Positions 34,206 to 45,265 of a stretch of 64,000 nucleotides of DNA are shown here, piece after piece. Location of the stretch: NCBI GenBank assembly GCA_025331565.1, contig JAFREQ010000038.1, forward strand, positions 1,736,001-1,800,000, in the 5' to 3' direction. The notes beneath the pieces are model-generated. The model saw nothing but the letters and a program-made list of their open reading frames with translations, did no database searches and was not told the origin of the DNA. The number at the start of each line of letters is the position of its first letter. Position 1 is the stretch's first letter. The position numbers were made by a program, and so were the translations under genes. The stretch comes from Holacanthus passer. Taxonomy: Eukaryota; Chordata; Actinopteri; Pomacanthidae.

Positions 34206-35821
34206 TGCTCCATCCATTTATCCTGGAGACACATTGAGTACAAGCCAACACGATGGTCAGCCAGTAAGTTTTATTTTCATTTTGTCCATTGACTGTGCCC
34301 TAACAAATCTGCACTGTGCTAGACAATATTGGCCAACGTTCACTTGCCAAGTTACATGATGATTCATGCCAAATGCTGACAGAACATTTGATATGGCTTG
34401 AAAAAAAAGTTAGGACAAGTGTTGTTCAAAACATCAGATTGTTAAGCTGCTAAATTAAATGAGGTTTGTGTGTTTTTAGCAGAGTCGAAGCTGCAGGCAA
34501 GCATCAGAGGGGTGGGTGGAGATACAGATGTACAATGTTTGTATATTCATATTCATCATACATCATTTGTAAATTCTAAATATCTAAAATGTAAATAGGT
34601 CTTAGAGGTTAAAATGCTAAGAGGAACTTAGACTCTACTAGACGATACTCATGTGTCATATAAATGACTCCAAATTAATACTCATGTTGCTCCGTGTCTG
34701 CTGTAAACAGCCAAATGTATGCACACTGGTGATGATATGTCAATGTACAGCTTGTTGCATGAGTGCAACCAACAGAAAGCAACGAGATTATATGTGGTCT
34801 TTAATTAATGCCTGGTGTCAAAATAAAACAAAGTAGCCTGACCTTCTTCTAAAGCTGCTCGGTGCTCACAAGATCTCAAGGATAAAGACTAAGGCTGGTC
34901 TGAGCTGCAATATGATATTAATTAAGCTATTTTCAGTCAGCTGTAAACTTCCTCTGTCAGATTTTATTGTCTAGAAAGTATGTAGTTTATAGACTTTGTA
35001 GAATTGCAGCAGCAGCCACTAATGGGAAAACACAAACTGTTCACTATTCACTATCTATTCACTCATATCATCATCGTGTTGAGAAATTTTAATCACTGGC
35101 ACATTTAGATATGAGATGAATATAGATTTGAAGGAACAACTTTGGCAATGACTTCTTCTTTGCACTGAACTTGCCAATAACTATTTAAGAACTTTTTAAA
35201 AAAGTGAATAGAAAGAAGAATTTTTTTTTAATCTGTCCAAATGTTTTTGCAGCATATTTACAGTGTAGACGCATTTGGCCAAACTGAAGACAAAGAACCA
35301 AAGACTTAGGTTTTTGCTCAAAGCGTAGCCCCTCTGGTTGTGTCCTTGTGCTGCTCATCAGCAAGCCTCCATGTTCTGTTAACACAGGTTCACCCCCACG
35401 TGACTTTGGTGCAGTACCCAACATGCCTCTTGGCTCAGCCTGAGTAAAACTAATCAACGCATCCTACGGGGGACATGGGTTACCCCCCGCTGACAGACCC
35501 TGTACGCCGGAGCTCGGCCAAGTGGGTGCAAGGCATACACACAACATGGACACACTCGAGTGCATTCAAACAGATTTATGGCTGTGCAAACAGTGCACCG
35601 CCTGTTGGTACAGTGAAAGAGAAGAGCCTGCCAGTGCATGTCAATCAGATATCCTGAGAAGGAGAGAAACATGGAGGAAATCCTGAGAGTGGAGAACAAG
35701 AGGTCCTCACATCGACAGTAATACAAATACCTGTGTGTGTGTTTGCTGTCCGTAAATGGCTCACTGTGTCATGCAATGGCTTTCTCCATGTGACCTCTCA
35801 GTGGATCAGTTACCATGGCAC
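34206..35821. other. Unique non-coding DNA
   Basis: AT-rich to 35240, then mixed-GC sequence at 35290-35720 with no recognised domain in any frame (plus 35475-35657, minus 35185-35457 and 35454-35726). No gene seen. Confidence 0.5.
35814..35821. repeat. Left target-site duplication of the hAT MITE
   Basis: CATGGCAC, identical to 36524-36531. Confidence 0.9.
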
Positions 35822-36523
35822 CGGTGGGGGAAAGTAATTAAGTACATTTACTCAAATACTGCAATTAAGTGTGATGTTGAGGTACTTGAGAATGTCCATT
35901 ATATGCTACTTTATACTTCTACTCAAGTAGGCTACATCTGAGAATGAAATATTTTACTTTTTACTTCATTAGCTTTATCTGACAGCTTTAGTTATGAATT
36001 ACTTTGCAGATTAAGACTTACTTTTATTTACATTAAGAAGTCACTAAAGAAGTCACTTTTATGAAAATACATTTTATGGTCCTGGCTTCACAAAGGGATT
36101 GGTTGGACAAAACAATTGTTGTGAAGGGGTAACTTTGGACTTTGGGTAATTGTGACAGTATTTTTCACCATTCTCAGAGACAGTACGTGGATTAGTTGCA
36201 GCATATATAAAATTATACAAAATTGTTCAAAATGAGCTCCATCTCGACCAGCTACAACAGTAAAATCCTGCTTTTACATTAATGCATGAGCAATAAAAAA
36301 AATCTAACGATATAATAATATAAAACTATAATATTAGAACAGTGACAGGGGACATTTTACTACATTGAGTACTTTTACTTTTAATACTTTTCCTGATTAT
36401 ACTCATATACTTTTACCTAAGTGACATTTTCTGTTTTCACTTTTACTTGTAACAGATTACTTTTACAGTGTGGTATTAGTACTTTTACTGATGTAAAAGA
36501 TCTGAATACTTCCTCCACCACTG
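35822..36523 (+). mobile_element. Complete hAT-type miniature element (MITE), 702 bp
   Basis: The left end CGGTGGGGGAAAGTAATTAAG and the inverted right end GAATACTTCCTCCACCACTG form terminal repeats of the CAGTGGTGGAAAGTA type. The element is flanked by identical 8-bp copies CATGGCAC at 35814-35821 and 36524-36531; an 8-bp duplication is the hallmark of hAT transposition. The interior repeats TACTTTTACTTTTA words and has no open frame for a transposase, so it needs one supplied in trans. Related truncated copies lie at 28395-28582 and, from a sister family, at 41496. Confidence 0.92.
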
Positions 36524-36531
36524 CATGGCAC
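36524..36531. repeat. Right target-site duplication of the hAT MITE
   Basis: CATGGCAC, identical to 35814-35821. Confidence 0.9.
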
Positions 36532-36570
36532 TGATCTGGTCTGACCACGCCAAAGTGACTGCTGTTAAGT

Positions 36571-36593
36571 ATGTGTGTGGGTGTGTGTATGTA

Positions 36594-36636
<43 letters not shown>

Positions 36637-36656
36637 CAGAGACAGAGAGAGCGAGA
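36571..36656 (+). repeat. Compound (GT)n(GA)n microsatellite
   Basis: GT units broken by GTAT, then about twelve GA units and GACAGAGACAGAGA, 86 bases in all. It lies 40 bases beyond the MITE. The open frames crossing it are artefacts of the repeat. Confidence 0.96.
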
Positions 36657-37439
36657 GGTTGGAAGTGGTTTTATTGTTACAACAGAAAAAATTAATGATA
36701 CAAACACCTTTATCTTGCTGTTGCACACGTATACATGCACACACACTATAAAACAAAAACATTCTCCTGTCTGTAGAAAAAAAAAAGGGAGGACAGATTT
36801 AGTAAGGCTGTTGCGCCGGCTTGTCAGGTGCAAATGTGATGCATTCTGCCCCAGACACATGTGAGGTATTTGTCAGGAGGTTAACAGAGGTTGATTATGT
36901 AATCCACTGGATTTGCTAAAGTCAGGCATATTGTGACAATTGGTTTTGCAGGGAAAATAAGATATACAATGCAAATGGGATTCACAGCAGCCACAAAGAA
37001 GCTTATAGCAGGGGAAAATGCATTAAATATAGGCCAGTTATTAGAAACAAAAATGGCACAGTTAGACTATTGTTAATGACCATGACATTTGATAAAAGTA
37101 ATGCAAAGAAATAGTGGGAAATTGTAGTTTGTGTTCATGAAACTTGAACTGTAAAAATAGTAAAATCGTCATATATACTTTAGTATTAACGTCCATACCA
37201 GCACCATCTTCATGGCATTTCAGTCCTGACCAAAGTGGAGGGCCAGCCCACTGATAAACTAACATTGTCTTTGTTAAAAAGTGAATAAATACAAAAGGTT
37301 AAAGAGCGTAAATATAATGTTTTTGCCTGTATGTTTCCTGTAGATCTGTACCAATCTGAGCCCAGTAATTAATGAATCAATAAATAATGCAGCCTTTTTA
37401 TCTAAAGTATGTGATAATTACGTTATGGACATCGCATGT
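36657..37439. other. Unique AT-rich non-coding DNA
   Basis: An A-run at about 36777. No gene or recognised repeat. Confidence 0.5.
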
Positions 37440-37570
37440 AAAAAGAGGTATTGGTATTGATCATACGCCTGTAAGCCTTCAATCAATTCATTAACCAGTC
37501 GGCTCTCAGTCCTCAGCTCCACTCCGACACCCTGCATGCATCTAAGTGATTCTTAATTAGCAAATACTCT
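37440..37570. promoter_or_regulatory. Candidate conserved non-coding element H
   Basis: CAATCAATTCATTAACCAGT near 37480 and GTGATTCTTAATTAGCAAAT near 37545 flank a GC-rich middle with CTGCATGCATC. The homeodomain-like cores and lack of simple repeats suggest an enhancer fragment. Weak, by eye only. Confidence 0.28.
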
Positions 37571-38768
37571 CCAGACACACACAACACAGGACATGTGTGT
37601 GTGCATGGAGGTTAAACGTATGCATGTGCACATGCGTTGGCAGCAGCAGCAGCGTGTGTGTAGGTGACTGTGTTTGTATATGCGTGTGTTTAAATAGAGT
37701 TGGCAGGCTACATGGTGGGCTGGCTGGCAGGATCGTGACCTGGTGGCCCCAGAGGGGAGAAAGCTGGCAGAGAAAATGCTCTCCTTCCTCCTTGGCGCAC
37801 TTGTGTTCCTTAAAAACAGCTCAATAAACAATAAAAATCTCTGCATTTCTGCTCTCTCCGCCTCTCTATGAATCTGTTATTCAATCAGGAGAATGTTCTC
37901 TCAATTCAATTTATTTTAAATTTAAAAGGAATTTCTCTGCTGGAAATACGCCTCTTGTGTATTTTCCACCAAGTTGGATGTGACAGTCTTACCAGGGCAA
38001 AAGCACATGGGAATTTGCAGAGAATACATTTCGAGAGTTCACTAAAAAGACATGGCAAAGCCCTTCATCTAGGAAAAAAAAAACATACACAGAAAAAGAG
38101 ACATCTTCAGTACAGCATGCTGACTGAGGTCGTGCTGGTTTTCCGCCACACTTCACTGCTCGCATAAGCCGCAGCAATAGGATTTTCAGACTGGAATTAG
38201 AGTCTGATTTTCATCCTGAGGGGGCAGTGGGATGTTGTTTTTTTAAATCCAGCCATGTCTTTTTATTCACTCATTTTGTTAAAAAATAAATTATAGGTGA
38301 AGTTGCGGGGTGAGCTGAAAGAGATGTCACAGACAGAGACAAAAAAATCACCTTCAGAGCCCCTCCCTCCATTGCTTCTCCCTCCTCTTTTTTCACATTC
38401 TGTCCCTTTCTTCCCGTCTATCTTGCTCTCCCCCTACCTTTTCCCCTTAGAAGAGAGCCCCAGATAACCCTGCCACATCACCACATCAAAGACAAGATGA
38501 GAGGAAGATGGATAGAGGGGGAGAGAGGAGGTGAAGTGGCAGAATCTCAAAGAGGTGGATCGACGAAGGTAGAGGTCAGAGAACCAGATGAGAGGGTGAT
38601 GAAGAGAAAAAAAGAGGGAGCAGAAGTGGAAGAGAAGTGGCAAAGGAAGACGTGAACACCTGAGCAAGATTGAGATACAAGCGAGAACAGGAGTGTATCT
38701 CTCTCTATTTATATCTCTATGTGTCTCCCTTAATCTCTCAGTGTGCGTTTCCCTTTCTCTCGCCCTCC
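37571..38768. other. Non-coding DNA with a GA-rich strand
   Basis: TG-rich at 37590-37695. The plus strand is purine-rich from about 38440 to 38690, which yields the arginine-rich frames seen there. No gene seen. Confidence 0.5.
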
Positions 38769-38791
38769 CACACACACACACACACACACAG
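38769..38791 (+). repeat. (CA)n microsatellite
   Basis: Eleven CA units. Confidence 0.95.
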
Positions 38792-38799
38792 AGCTTGCA

Positions 38800-39700
38800 T
38801 GTCCACATTTTTTTTTCGCATGGTAACAGAGCGAACAGTTCAATTAGCCGAAGCTGTCAGGACTCCTCCATTTCTGCTCTCCTCTCCTCAGACGGAGGGA
38901 TAGAAGGAAGAGAATAAAGCTGTCTACGAAAAGCAGGAACATCAAAGCCCCTGTATTCAGTGAGAGTTGCACTTCACTATGATGTGTGTGTGTGTGTGTT
39001 TAAGTTTAAGATCAGTCACCAGCTGTATTGACCCATGTTCTAGCAAGCAAGACGAATGATAATTGAGCAAAAGACATTTGCTGACATGTTCACATTTTGC
39101 ATTCTGCTTTGGGGGAGTTTCTCTCCCATGGGTTCACCCACATATGCATCCAATTTTATATATTTTTTTCATTTTTACTGGTTTGTCTCATCCACTCTCG
39201 CTGTTTGGTAAATATCAATCTCATTTACAATTTTATTTAAAGATGCAATTGTCTTACTATCCTCATTGCACCTGGGAGCCCGTGCTGTGAGCAGGTGTGT
39301 GAGCAGAGGACAGAACAGGAGGGAGAGATCAGAGAGGGGGAAAGATGGAAACAGAGATGAGTGGAAGGACGACGAGACCGCCAACGCTGCTATCATGTCA
39401 GGGGAAGAATACTGGAGGTGAAAGGTTGGCGACCCTGGTAAGACGACCCTCGCCGGGTGAGAGGCGCAGAGTGAAACATGGAGGGATGAAGGGCAGAGCG
39501 AGACAGAAGGGGGTCAGCAGGAAAGAAAGAACAGAGGAGAGGAAGGGCGTTTAGAGCAACAGAGACCAAGTAAGCAAAAAGAATTGAGTGGGGGAAAAAA
39601 ATATGGCAAATGAGTTAGCAAACAGTTGCAGCAAATACCAAGGAACATTAGTATTTACTAAGAGTTCTGTCTCTCTCCACCTGATGAATGTCAAGTCTAA
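38800..39700. other. Non-coding DNA with a GA-rich strand
   Basis: The plus strand is GA-rich at 39300-39560 (GGGAGAGATCAGAGAGGGGG type), giving artificial Arg/Glu/Gly frames. No gene seen. Confidence 0.5.
38983..38999 (+). repeat. (TG)n microsatellite
   Basis: Eight TG units. Confidence 0.9.
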
Positions 39701-39782
39701 GATTCACTCTCCTTCAAGCTCTCCAGCAACTCCACAGGAAAAACTCTTCACCTGCTCCACTGTGATCACCAGCTAGTTGCTT
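39701..39782 (-). repeat. Interspersed repeat copy, family R3 (minus orientation)
   Basis: On the minus strand, GCAACTAGCTGGTGATCACA, GTGGAGCA and GGAGAGTGAATC match the copies at 42383-42470 (minus) and 24075-24135 (plus). Confidence 0.55.
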
Positions 39783-39861
39783 TAACAGAGCCTTTTGCTG
39801 AGTTGCTTGAAATGCTGTATGGAAGCCAAATTCTGCAAACCAAAGGAAAAAAATACCATCT

Positions 39862-39907
39862 GGATTCCAAAAAAAAAAAAAAAAAAAAAAAAAAAGTTGG
39901 GACACTT
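39862..39907 (-). repeat. Terminal fragment of the 26.6-kb repeat family with an expanded A-run
   Basis: The sequence reads GGATTCC, 27 A bases (39869-39895), then GTTGGGACACTT. Except for the A-run length it is the reversed end of the family ending CAAC(T)nGGAATTGGGG at 26968. A normal copy has about six A bases at this place. Confidence 0.5.
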
Positions 39908-41495
39908 CAGATTAAAGTCCTATACAAATCTTGTCTTAAACATTGCAGATAATAAATGAATAAATCAATTCTTTGGTCCCTAGCTTTCCCTGCTTTTCGT
40001 TTGTTATGTCATGATTCCCACAATCCCATATGTGACGCATCACATGATCAGAGGTCACAGCCAGTTCACTTGGATCCATTTGTATCTTACAAAGACTGAC
40101 ACCAGAGCCCTGCAGCAGAGACCTGACCATACACCACCAAATGAAACTGAATATAATTTGGACTGGGCCTGACTCAAGTCTCAGGTCTGGTCTTGGTTAA
40201 CTGAGCGCACCCCTCACTACAGAAGAACTCTCCCTGGTAAGAGAGCGGAAAGACAAAGTAACAAGTGCTAGACTAACTGGAATCCCAAAAAGAGCAGGTA
40301 AAACCTTTAGTGGGCTAAAAAAAAAAGTCATAAAATATTTTCTGACATTTATCAGAGCTGCCTTTTACATATGCATTACATTTACAGATTATTATAAACT
40401 CTAAGAATTCTAACAGTCTAAGTGCTTCAAATACATTTGGGTCAAACAGAAAGAGAGGTAAATGACGGCTACTGAAAATACCAGAATATCTTGAAAACCT
40501 ATACACACAGTAACTAGAGCTTTAACTAGAAGCAATGACCTTTAAAATCACTTGTAACCCTAATCTAGTCCCTTGTAGAAATGAGAATCAAACAAATTGT
40601 CTTCATCCTGAATGCTTTTCTTCTTTCTCCAACCAAACCCCCCACATACTCGCACAAGACTAGAACCAAAACTCAAATGCACTGCCACCCGTATTTGTTC
40701 CACCAGCCTGTCCAAGATGTCTCCCCCTTATACAACATCAAGTGAGTAACCCAGTTTGTGTAGGATTTGGTCATGGGAAGGACCACTGCAGCTCTGCCAG
40801 TGCAAGAAACACACACACAGACACAGATGAATAATGTGAGCAGCTATTGTCACACTTGGAGTCCAGGTCATGCACCCGGTACTTGTCTCTGATCTAAGGC
40901 CCGGGGACAGCCTTGGCAGCATGTGTGTGTCTGTCTATGTGTGTAGCATAGAGAAGGTGCCGATGTGGGTGAAACAATGACAGGTTTGTTGCTCCCCCTC
41001 TGTATCCCCTTGTGGTATTGCAAAGGAGTTCTCACAGTTCGTGCACACTTAAACACACAACATCCACCATCCTCTCGTGTACACACAAACACGCTGCATA
41101 TACGAACACACACACAGACCCTCTGATCCTTGTAAACCATGCAAACCACAAGAGGAAGCTGTCATTATTCTCCCTGAGGAGCTCACAGGGTGTAATTTAA
41201 AGAGATAAAAGGACAAATTAGCTGAGAATTCATCATTTGTTTATATTCAGGGTTCTGAATGGCGGCTGTTGATAAAATAACTTCACAGGATGAACAGCGG
41301 CAGCGGAAAATGTCTAGTGTTTTCTTAACAGATCATTTAATCCAAAAGGCATTTGTGTCATCCAAAGTATGTGAGCATTTGTTAACATATTTTTGCACAT
41401 GTACATATAGTTTCATTGGCGTACAGCAGATTTGTTATGATGCCTCGTTTCTAGAAAAGGCAAACAGCTAAATCTGATCTGCTGTGCAAAATCAA
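39908..41495. other. Unique non-coding DNA
   Basis: No gene. GACTCAAGTCTCAGGTCTGG near 40171 resembles 'TTGAGTCTTGACTC'-type fish repeats but is too short to call. CA-rich patches lie at 40805-40830 and 41055-41120. Confidence 0.45.
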
Positions 41496-41690
41496 CAGCG
41501 GTGGGTAGAGTAGCCAAAAACTGTACTCAACTTCAAATACAGTTACATTGCAAAAACAAACGCTCAAATGGATGTAAAAGTAGTCAAAAACTGCTTGAGT
41601 TAGAGTACAAAAGTATTTACTGAAAAAACAGGACTTGAGTAGGAAGTAACTTAGGAAATAAAAAAAGTATTTTCCCCAACATCCTTTATT
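41496..41690 (+). mobile_element. hAT miniature element, CAGTGGTGGGTAGAGTA family, truncated
   Basis: It begins CAGCGGTGGGTAGAGTAGCC, the left end of a common fish hAT miniature element (consensus CAGTGGTGGGTAGAGTA), then repeats 'ctgtactcaact', 'aaaagtagtcaaaaact' and 'gtactt/gagta' words typical of it. No right end or target duplication was found. Confidence 0.65.
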
Positions 41691-42382
41691 TGATGTGGGT
41701 ATGACTGGAATTCTTTCAAACCACAGATGGTCTTTCTCAGGTAAAGGTAAAGACATGAACATATACTGCCTGTGTTTATTTGTGATTAAATGAAATCCTG
41801 ATTAGATAACCTGCCACACACACACCAGAACAATATTCCCAGTCTGTATCTGACAAATGTGATCACAAAATATGACATTAATATTATATTCTTAAGTCCA
41901 CCAATAAGTAAAGGTTCTTTTAAATTACAATCTTTGCCTGTTGTCTCTTAAATTATATTATGATTTCACAAATAAATCAGCAATAGGCTGTTTTATCAAA
42001 CAGGAAATAAAATGTGTCCTTAAACTTTCCAGTATTGATGCCCCAAGTCCCAGTTCCCATCACAGACAGACAAGACAAGTAGTTTGTCTTCATGTGTATA
42101 ATTTGGCCTACTTTTCTTTATCTCTTCAGCAGGCTGCACCAATGAGGATGACTGGTTAAATGCACACAATATGAATATTTACATTATGGCAGAAATCAGG
42201 GCTAGTAGTTTGTAGATAGTAGTTTGGTCACTGGGGTGCAGCAAAAACAAGCTGTAAACAAAACACATGCATATTATCCTCCTTTAACTTGATGAAGCAA
42301 ACTTAAATTCCCTGTTACACATCCAGCAGATGCAGAGCATTCACTTGTATGTCGATGCATTTCTGTCCACCTGATTCGTGTA
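41691..42382. other. Unique AT-rich non-coding DNA
   Basis: No gene or recognised element. Confidence 0.5.
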
Positions 42383-42470
42383 GCATTCACTCTCTTTTGA
42401 ACTCTGCTTTGTCTCCACCAGCTCCTCTTTGGCTGCTAAGTGCTCCACTGTGTTCGCCACCTAGTCACTA
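42383..42470 (-). repeat. Interspersed repeat copy, family R3 (minus orientation)
   Basis: On the minus strand, GTGACTAGGTGGCGAACACA, GTGGAGCAC and GGTGGAGACAAAGCAGAGTT, then CAAAAGAGAGTGAATG, align with 24075-24135 (plus) and 39701-39782 (minus). Confidence 0.6.
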
Positions 42471-44394
42471 GAGAAAGTGCTACTTCAGGTTATGTCTGTC
42501 TCTGTTAGGCGGGTGGCCTTAGGCTGGTGGCGCTCAGTGGATTTTTAAAGCATTTGTAATGAAAACTGGGACAATAACGCTGCTTAGAGAGGTGAGCGTG
42601 AAACAACACAGTGTGCTGTCTATCCGTAGGCACAGTATATTCAAACAGACACATTTCAGCCAAAATACAGCTAAATGCACATTTCATTGCTACTTTACAT
42701 TGATAAAAATATCACTGTAGAGCCACACAATGTATCTACACATTGGTGGCCAAAAAAAGATAACCGCAATCTTGCAATATCATTTCAGTAAAGCGCACAA
42801 AGCAAACATATTTCTACCAATCTGTCTGTCTGTGATGACTCACGCAGAAACAAAAGATGAAAAAGCAGCGAGCCCAGGTTTCTGTGGATAGAGTGCCACT
42901 CACTGCTGTTTCAGAGGCCGTGTGTGTTTTGCTTGGGAGATTTATCTGTCACTTTCTGTGCAACAATACCAGCATTTCAATTGGACAAATAGTTTCAATA
43001 ACGTAGGGGTGGGATGCTACACACAAACCAATAAACCGGTGTATTTTTACAACAAAATCTTACATCTTCCCATTCTCTGGAACTCTTTAGGGCCATTTTA
43101 TAAAAAAAGTGGTTTTCTGGTTGGGATGTTATCGCATGTGTGTGTGCGTGTGCGCATGTGTGAGAGAGACCCACAATCCAAAGACGATGAGGGGGAATGT
43201 GAAACTGGGATGCTAGGTTTCACTTAATCATCTCCTGATGCTAGTCTAAACACTGAATCTGATTTGAGCTAATTGGGTTTGTAGTCAGGGTAAATAGTGT
43301 AAAAGGAAACCGCTCGCACATTCAGCAAGTTCTTTCCCACTCTCAGCCACCTCCTCCGTTCACCTTCATTCCTTTATTTAACCAGGAGAACAAAATACCA
43401 AAACTTGTGCCGGACCCCTCCATTCCTCTGATCCACTGTTGTAAAAAGTCTTTCTTTCTTCTCAAAGTCACATGTAATTTCCATAATGCTGTTTGGTTGG
43501 ACCATGGGTTTTTCCTGCTCGGGTATTTGGGTAATTTGATTTTTGAGAAAATAAGGGCACAGGAAAGAGAGAGGGAGAAGGGATGACATATATATATTTA
43601 AAGAATCTTTTAATCGATTTTCTAGCTTTGGTTTTTGAGATATTTCACATTTGTGGTTATGGATTGCTCCCCCTCCCCCCTCCCTCCCTCCCTCTTCTCC
43701 CCCCTCTTTTGGCATTCGCAGCGCAGTCTTGAAAAGTTTTTGCCGTCCAGCGTCTTGTCACTCACATCTCCCCTCTCTTCCTTTCTCATCATACTCTGTA
43801 ATGTAGTCACACTGATTGCATTCTCCCACTAATCTAATTCTTCCCTCTTTCAGCCCCCCAGAGACTTCAAGTGGATTCACATCACATCCATTTCAATGAC
43901 CCCCCCCACATGACAGCACATACTAACTTTGGATTGAAAAGACCCATAAGCCTCGCCTGCCTTTACCACTCCGATCACATTACCGCCTTCACAAAAACAA
44001 ACCCCGCTTCAGCAAACTGCTTAGATCTCATTTAGACATCCACAAAAACCAGTGGACTTCAGTGATCCACATCCAAATGAAACCCAAAGGGGATCCTACC
44101 CTGCATTTAAGATAGCATTTATTCCAAAAAAACCAGCAAATTTCTTTTATTGTATCGTTATTTTTTCCACAGTAAATGTAATTAGTGCAGCCTTCAAAAG
44201 TGGTGACTATCACTATATGACACTAATTTGTTGTAGATTAGCTGTCACTTTCCTACAAGATCCATATGGCCAGATAATAAGCCTGCAAACCTACAGAATA
44301 AGAACCTTTGTAAGGAATCAAGAAATATCTTTGCTTTGGGACTTCAAATCCCATGGTGCATTACTAATCCCTGTGTTAGAATGATCAATGGCTC
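42471..44394. other. Unique non-coding DNA
   Basis: TG-rich at 43135-43165. A CT-rich tract lies at 43660-43790 and a C-run near 43900. The frames here owe their length to composition. No gene seen. Confidence 0.5.
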
Positions 44395-44640
44395 CCCCCC
44401 TCGTCAGGGTCAAAGGTTGCTGACTGGACTTGTTAGGGGTCAGTGACAGAGACAAGCGAGACAAAACAAGCATTTCTCTCCACCTTTGAAAAAAAAAAGA
44501 AGGAAAAAATCAAACTGTGTCTCCAAGACATAACAAATCAATCTCTCGCCTCCTAGCAAGAGATCAAGATTGATTATCTGGATGCACACAAGCCTTTATG
44601 TTTTTTCCAAGTCTGAAATGGGAGGATAAACAAAACAATT
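44395..44640. promoter_or_regulatory. Candidate conserved non-coding element I
   Basis: It contains a DR1-like GGGTCAAAGGTTG (about 44407) and an interrupted inverted repeat at 44535-44575: AATCAATCTCT and, after 16 bases or so, AGAGATCAAGATTGATT. Otherwise the sequence is complex, apart from an A-run near 44490. It could be an enhancer or a short structured RNA, but nothing proves either. Confidence 0.28.
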
Positions 44641-45004
44641 CAATAGTTTTCAAAAAATGGAATAAAAAAAGCACTTTTGCTTGAAAGAATGCAAGAAGCA
44701 TGTCCTTGCTTGTGTTTACCTCCTTTACCATTTGAAAACATTTGAATATCCACAACACATATTCCTGCTGTTGAAGCAACTCGAGGAAATGCCCCTTCCA
44801 GCCAGGTCCTGTGTTTGTACATCGCCTGTATATGAAGGCCACTATTCTATCACTCAACTCAAACTCTCTTCTATATTGCTTTTGCTCTCCATTTTAAAAA
44901 GAAGGCAGCGGATGGCGACGCCAGAACAACCCAGACAGAGAGGTGTAAACACAGACGCGTTCCTCCTGCAAAGCTTCGCATTTCTCCCACTCTCTCCTTC
45001 TCAA
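44641..45004. other. Unique non-coding DNA
   Basis: Overlapping frames on both strands (44564-45022) with no domain. Confidence 0.5.
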
Positions 45005-45265
45005 ATGATTGAATGTAAATGAATCACAAGCAATGATCCCCCCCTCACAGCAGGAGGAGTGATGGTGTTTGTGATGGACCGCGACAGAGCTGATTGTTAA
45101 TATGTGAAGGCAGCGGGAGCAAGTATCGCCACGTTATCAGTATTTTTGTTGCAATCATTTAAATCACTCAAGGTATTTGGCATTCTCCTCACCGGCGTGC
45201 ATTTAGAAGCAGCAAATGAGGCTTTGTAACTAGACTTGCAATTGCACAGTGGGCGGAGTACAAAT
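45005..45265. promoter_or_regulatory. Candidate conserved non-coding element J
   Basis: Complex sequence with CpGs and AT-rich words: GAATGTAAATGAATCACAAG near 45011, CGCCACGTTATCAGTATTTT near 45127, GCAATCATTTAAATCACTCA near 45151 and GGCGTGCATTTAGAAGCAGC near 45194. No simple repeat or frame with a domain. Among the regulatory candidates this and E look the most enhancer-like. Confidence 0.35.

Noticed and set aside
36417..36860. 147-codon minus-strand frame
   Set aside because: Crosses the hAT MITE end and a GT/GA microsatellite; composition artefact.
40165..40205. GACTCAAGTCTCAGG-type fish repeat
   Set aside because: Too short to call with confidence.
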